Below, piece by piece: positions 63,556 to 64,000 of a stretch of 64,000 nt of DNA. The notes beneath the pieces are model-generated. The model ran no database searches. It was not told the origin of the DNA and saw only the letters and a list, made by a program, of their open reading frames with translations. The stretch lies in assembly GCA_016203225.1 (NCBI GenBank), contig JACQNC010000009.1:62001-126000 (forward strand). The letters run 5' to 3'. The translations under genes were made by a program, and so were the position numbers. How positions within the stretch are numbered: position 1 is the stretch's first letter; every line of letters starts with the position of its first letter. This stretch comes from Candidatus Woesearchaeota archaeon (lineage in GTDB: Archaea; Nanobdellota; Nanobdellia; Woesearchaeales; ARS49).

Positions 63556-64000
63556 TGCTCATGGAATCCACACAACTCACGCAATTCGGAGGGAAGCGCG
63601 TGCTGATCACCGGCGGTCTCGGCATGATCGGAAGCTCGATCGCGCAGGCGCTCGTTCCCGCGGGGGCGGATGTCATCCTTGTCGACGCGTTTCTCGAGAA
63701 GTATGGCGCGAACCGCGCCAACCTCGAGGGAATCGCTGACAAACCGAATTGCCGGGTTAACGTGGCGGACATCCGCGATGCTGCGGCGATGGCGGAGCTT
63801 GTTAAAGGCCAGGATTACATCTTCAATCTCGCAGGTCAGGTGGATCATAATTCAAGTCTAGACGATCCTCTTCTTGATTTGGACATCAATTACCGTGCGC
63901 ATGTCACCCTACTCGAAGCTTGTCTGAGGAACAACCGGGACGTCAAGATATTCCATGCGGGGAGCCGGCTTCAATATGGGAAAGTCCATTACAACCCTGT
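63555..64000 (+). CDS. NAD-dependent epimerase/dehydratase (SDR), C-terminus beyond window
   Basis: Absent from the ORF track because it is cut by the window end; 148 codons are visible. The ATG overlaps the previous stop by one base (TGATG); a second in-frame ATG is at 63561. The Rossmann motif is VLITGGLGMIGSSIAQAL, followed by VILVDAF and the IFNLAGQVDH strand typical of nucleotide-sugar extended SDR enzymes; a GSRLQYG block where the catalytic serine is expected comes just before the cut. It probably makes a nucleotide-sugar for the glycan pathway. Confidence 0.88.
   Translation, partial: MLMESTQLTQFGGKRVLITGGLGMIGSSIAQALVPAGADVILVDAFLEKYGANRANLEGIADKPNCRVNVADIRDAAAMAELVKGQDYIFNLAGQVDHNSSLDDPLLDLDINYRAHVTLLEACLRNNRDVKIFHAGSRLQYGKVHYNP

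Noticed and set aside
1-64000. CRISPR arrays, insertion sequences, rRNA genes or prophage
   Set aside because: No regularly spaced repeats, transposase, integrase or phage structural genes were seen on either strand.

Overview
The window is a continuous, densely coded archaeal chromosome segment. The archaeal assignment rests on the gene set and promoters: an AglB/STT3 oligosaccharyltransferase, a geranylgeranyl-reductase-family protein, transcription factor S, NucS with a C-terminal PCNA-binding tail, an ER-type (Ser/His/Asp) signal peptidase, an NMD3-like protein, a PHP-containing family X polymerase and a CCA-less tRNA-Trp gene. Roughly 25-30 genes have an AT-rich TATA element whose centre lies 24-29 bases before the start codon, which implies mostly leaderless mRNAs. 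Genes inside operons typically overlap by 4 bases (ATGA). Cysteine-rich, Kazal, VRR-NUC and short unknown proteins suggest a DPANN-type (Woesearchaeota-like) archaeon. That lineage call is inference.

Layout. 0-4.8 kb: a partial secreted coiled-coil protein, a membrane-bound winged-helix regulator with a PlsC-type acyltransferase, and an operon of zinc-finger protein, NMD3 C-terminal module and fatty-acid-hydroxylase-like protein. 4.9-7.6 kb: FecR protein plus CHASE2 class III nucleotide cyclase. 7.7-10.5 kb: signal peptidase, TFS, DUF167 protein, small proteins and NucS. 10.5-14.6 kb: thymidylate cluster (dCTP-deaminase/Nudix fusion, double-domain ThyX, dTMP kinase). 14.6-27 kb: MFS/phosphoesterase/Cys-rich secreted protein operon, MoxR-VWA pair, lysine-rich protein divergent from topoisomerase I, VRR-NUC nuclease, exported Lon-like protease. 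27-37 kb: lipoproteins (ComEC-like metallo-beta-lactamase fold, Kazal), Nudix, HAD, JAMM-PolX, tRNA-Trp, MsrB, TraB-like protein, amino acid permease.

37-46.8 kb is a minus-strand block of large exported or membrane proteins: a Tat-type lipoprotein, CARDB-like and PGF-pre-PGF-like proteins, and a membrane protein with a long Pro/Ala linker. Their promoters carry inverted repeats. 47-64 kb is a lipid and surface-glycan region: geranylgeranyl reductase, AglB, four GT2 and one GT4 glycosyltransferases, two GT-C type membrane transferases, GtrA and DUF2304 proteins, a nitroreductase-methyltransferase fusion, an alpha/alpha-toroid-like protein, a second methyltransferase and a partial NAD-dependent epimerase. 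Together these look like the machinery that makes lipid-linked glycans and attaches them to the exported proteins of the preceding block.

The strongest unexplained signal outside genes is a roughly 90-110-base element present three times (about 7.6, 18.9 and 27.2 kb). It shares a GCAGGT core and a GCTTT/AAAGC-type hairpin, and two copies have different but complementary closing stems. No CRISPR array, insertion sequence, rRNA or replication origin was seen. Two genuine genes that run off the window ends (1-919 and 63555-64000) and two very short ones (14568-14675, 18647-18787) are absent from the supplied ORF track and were read from the sequence.
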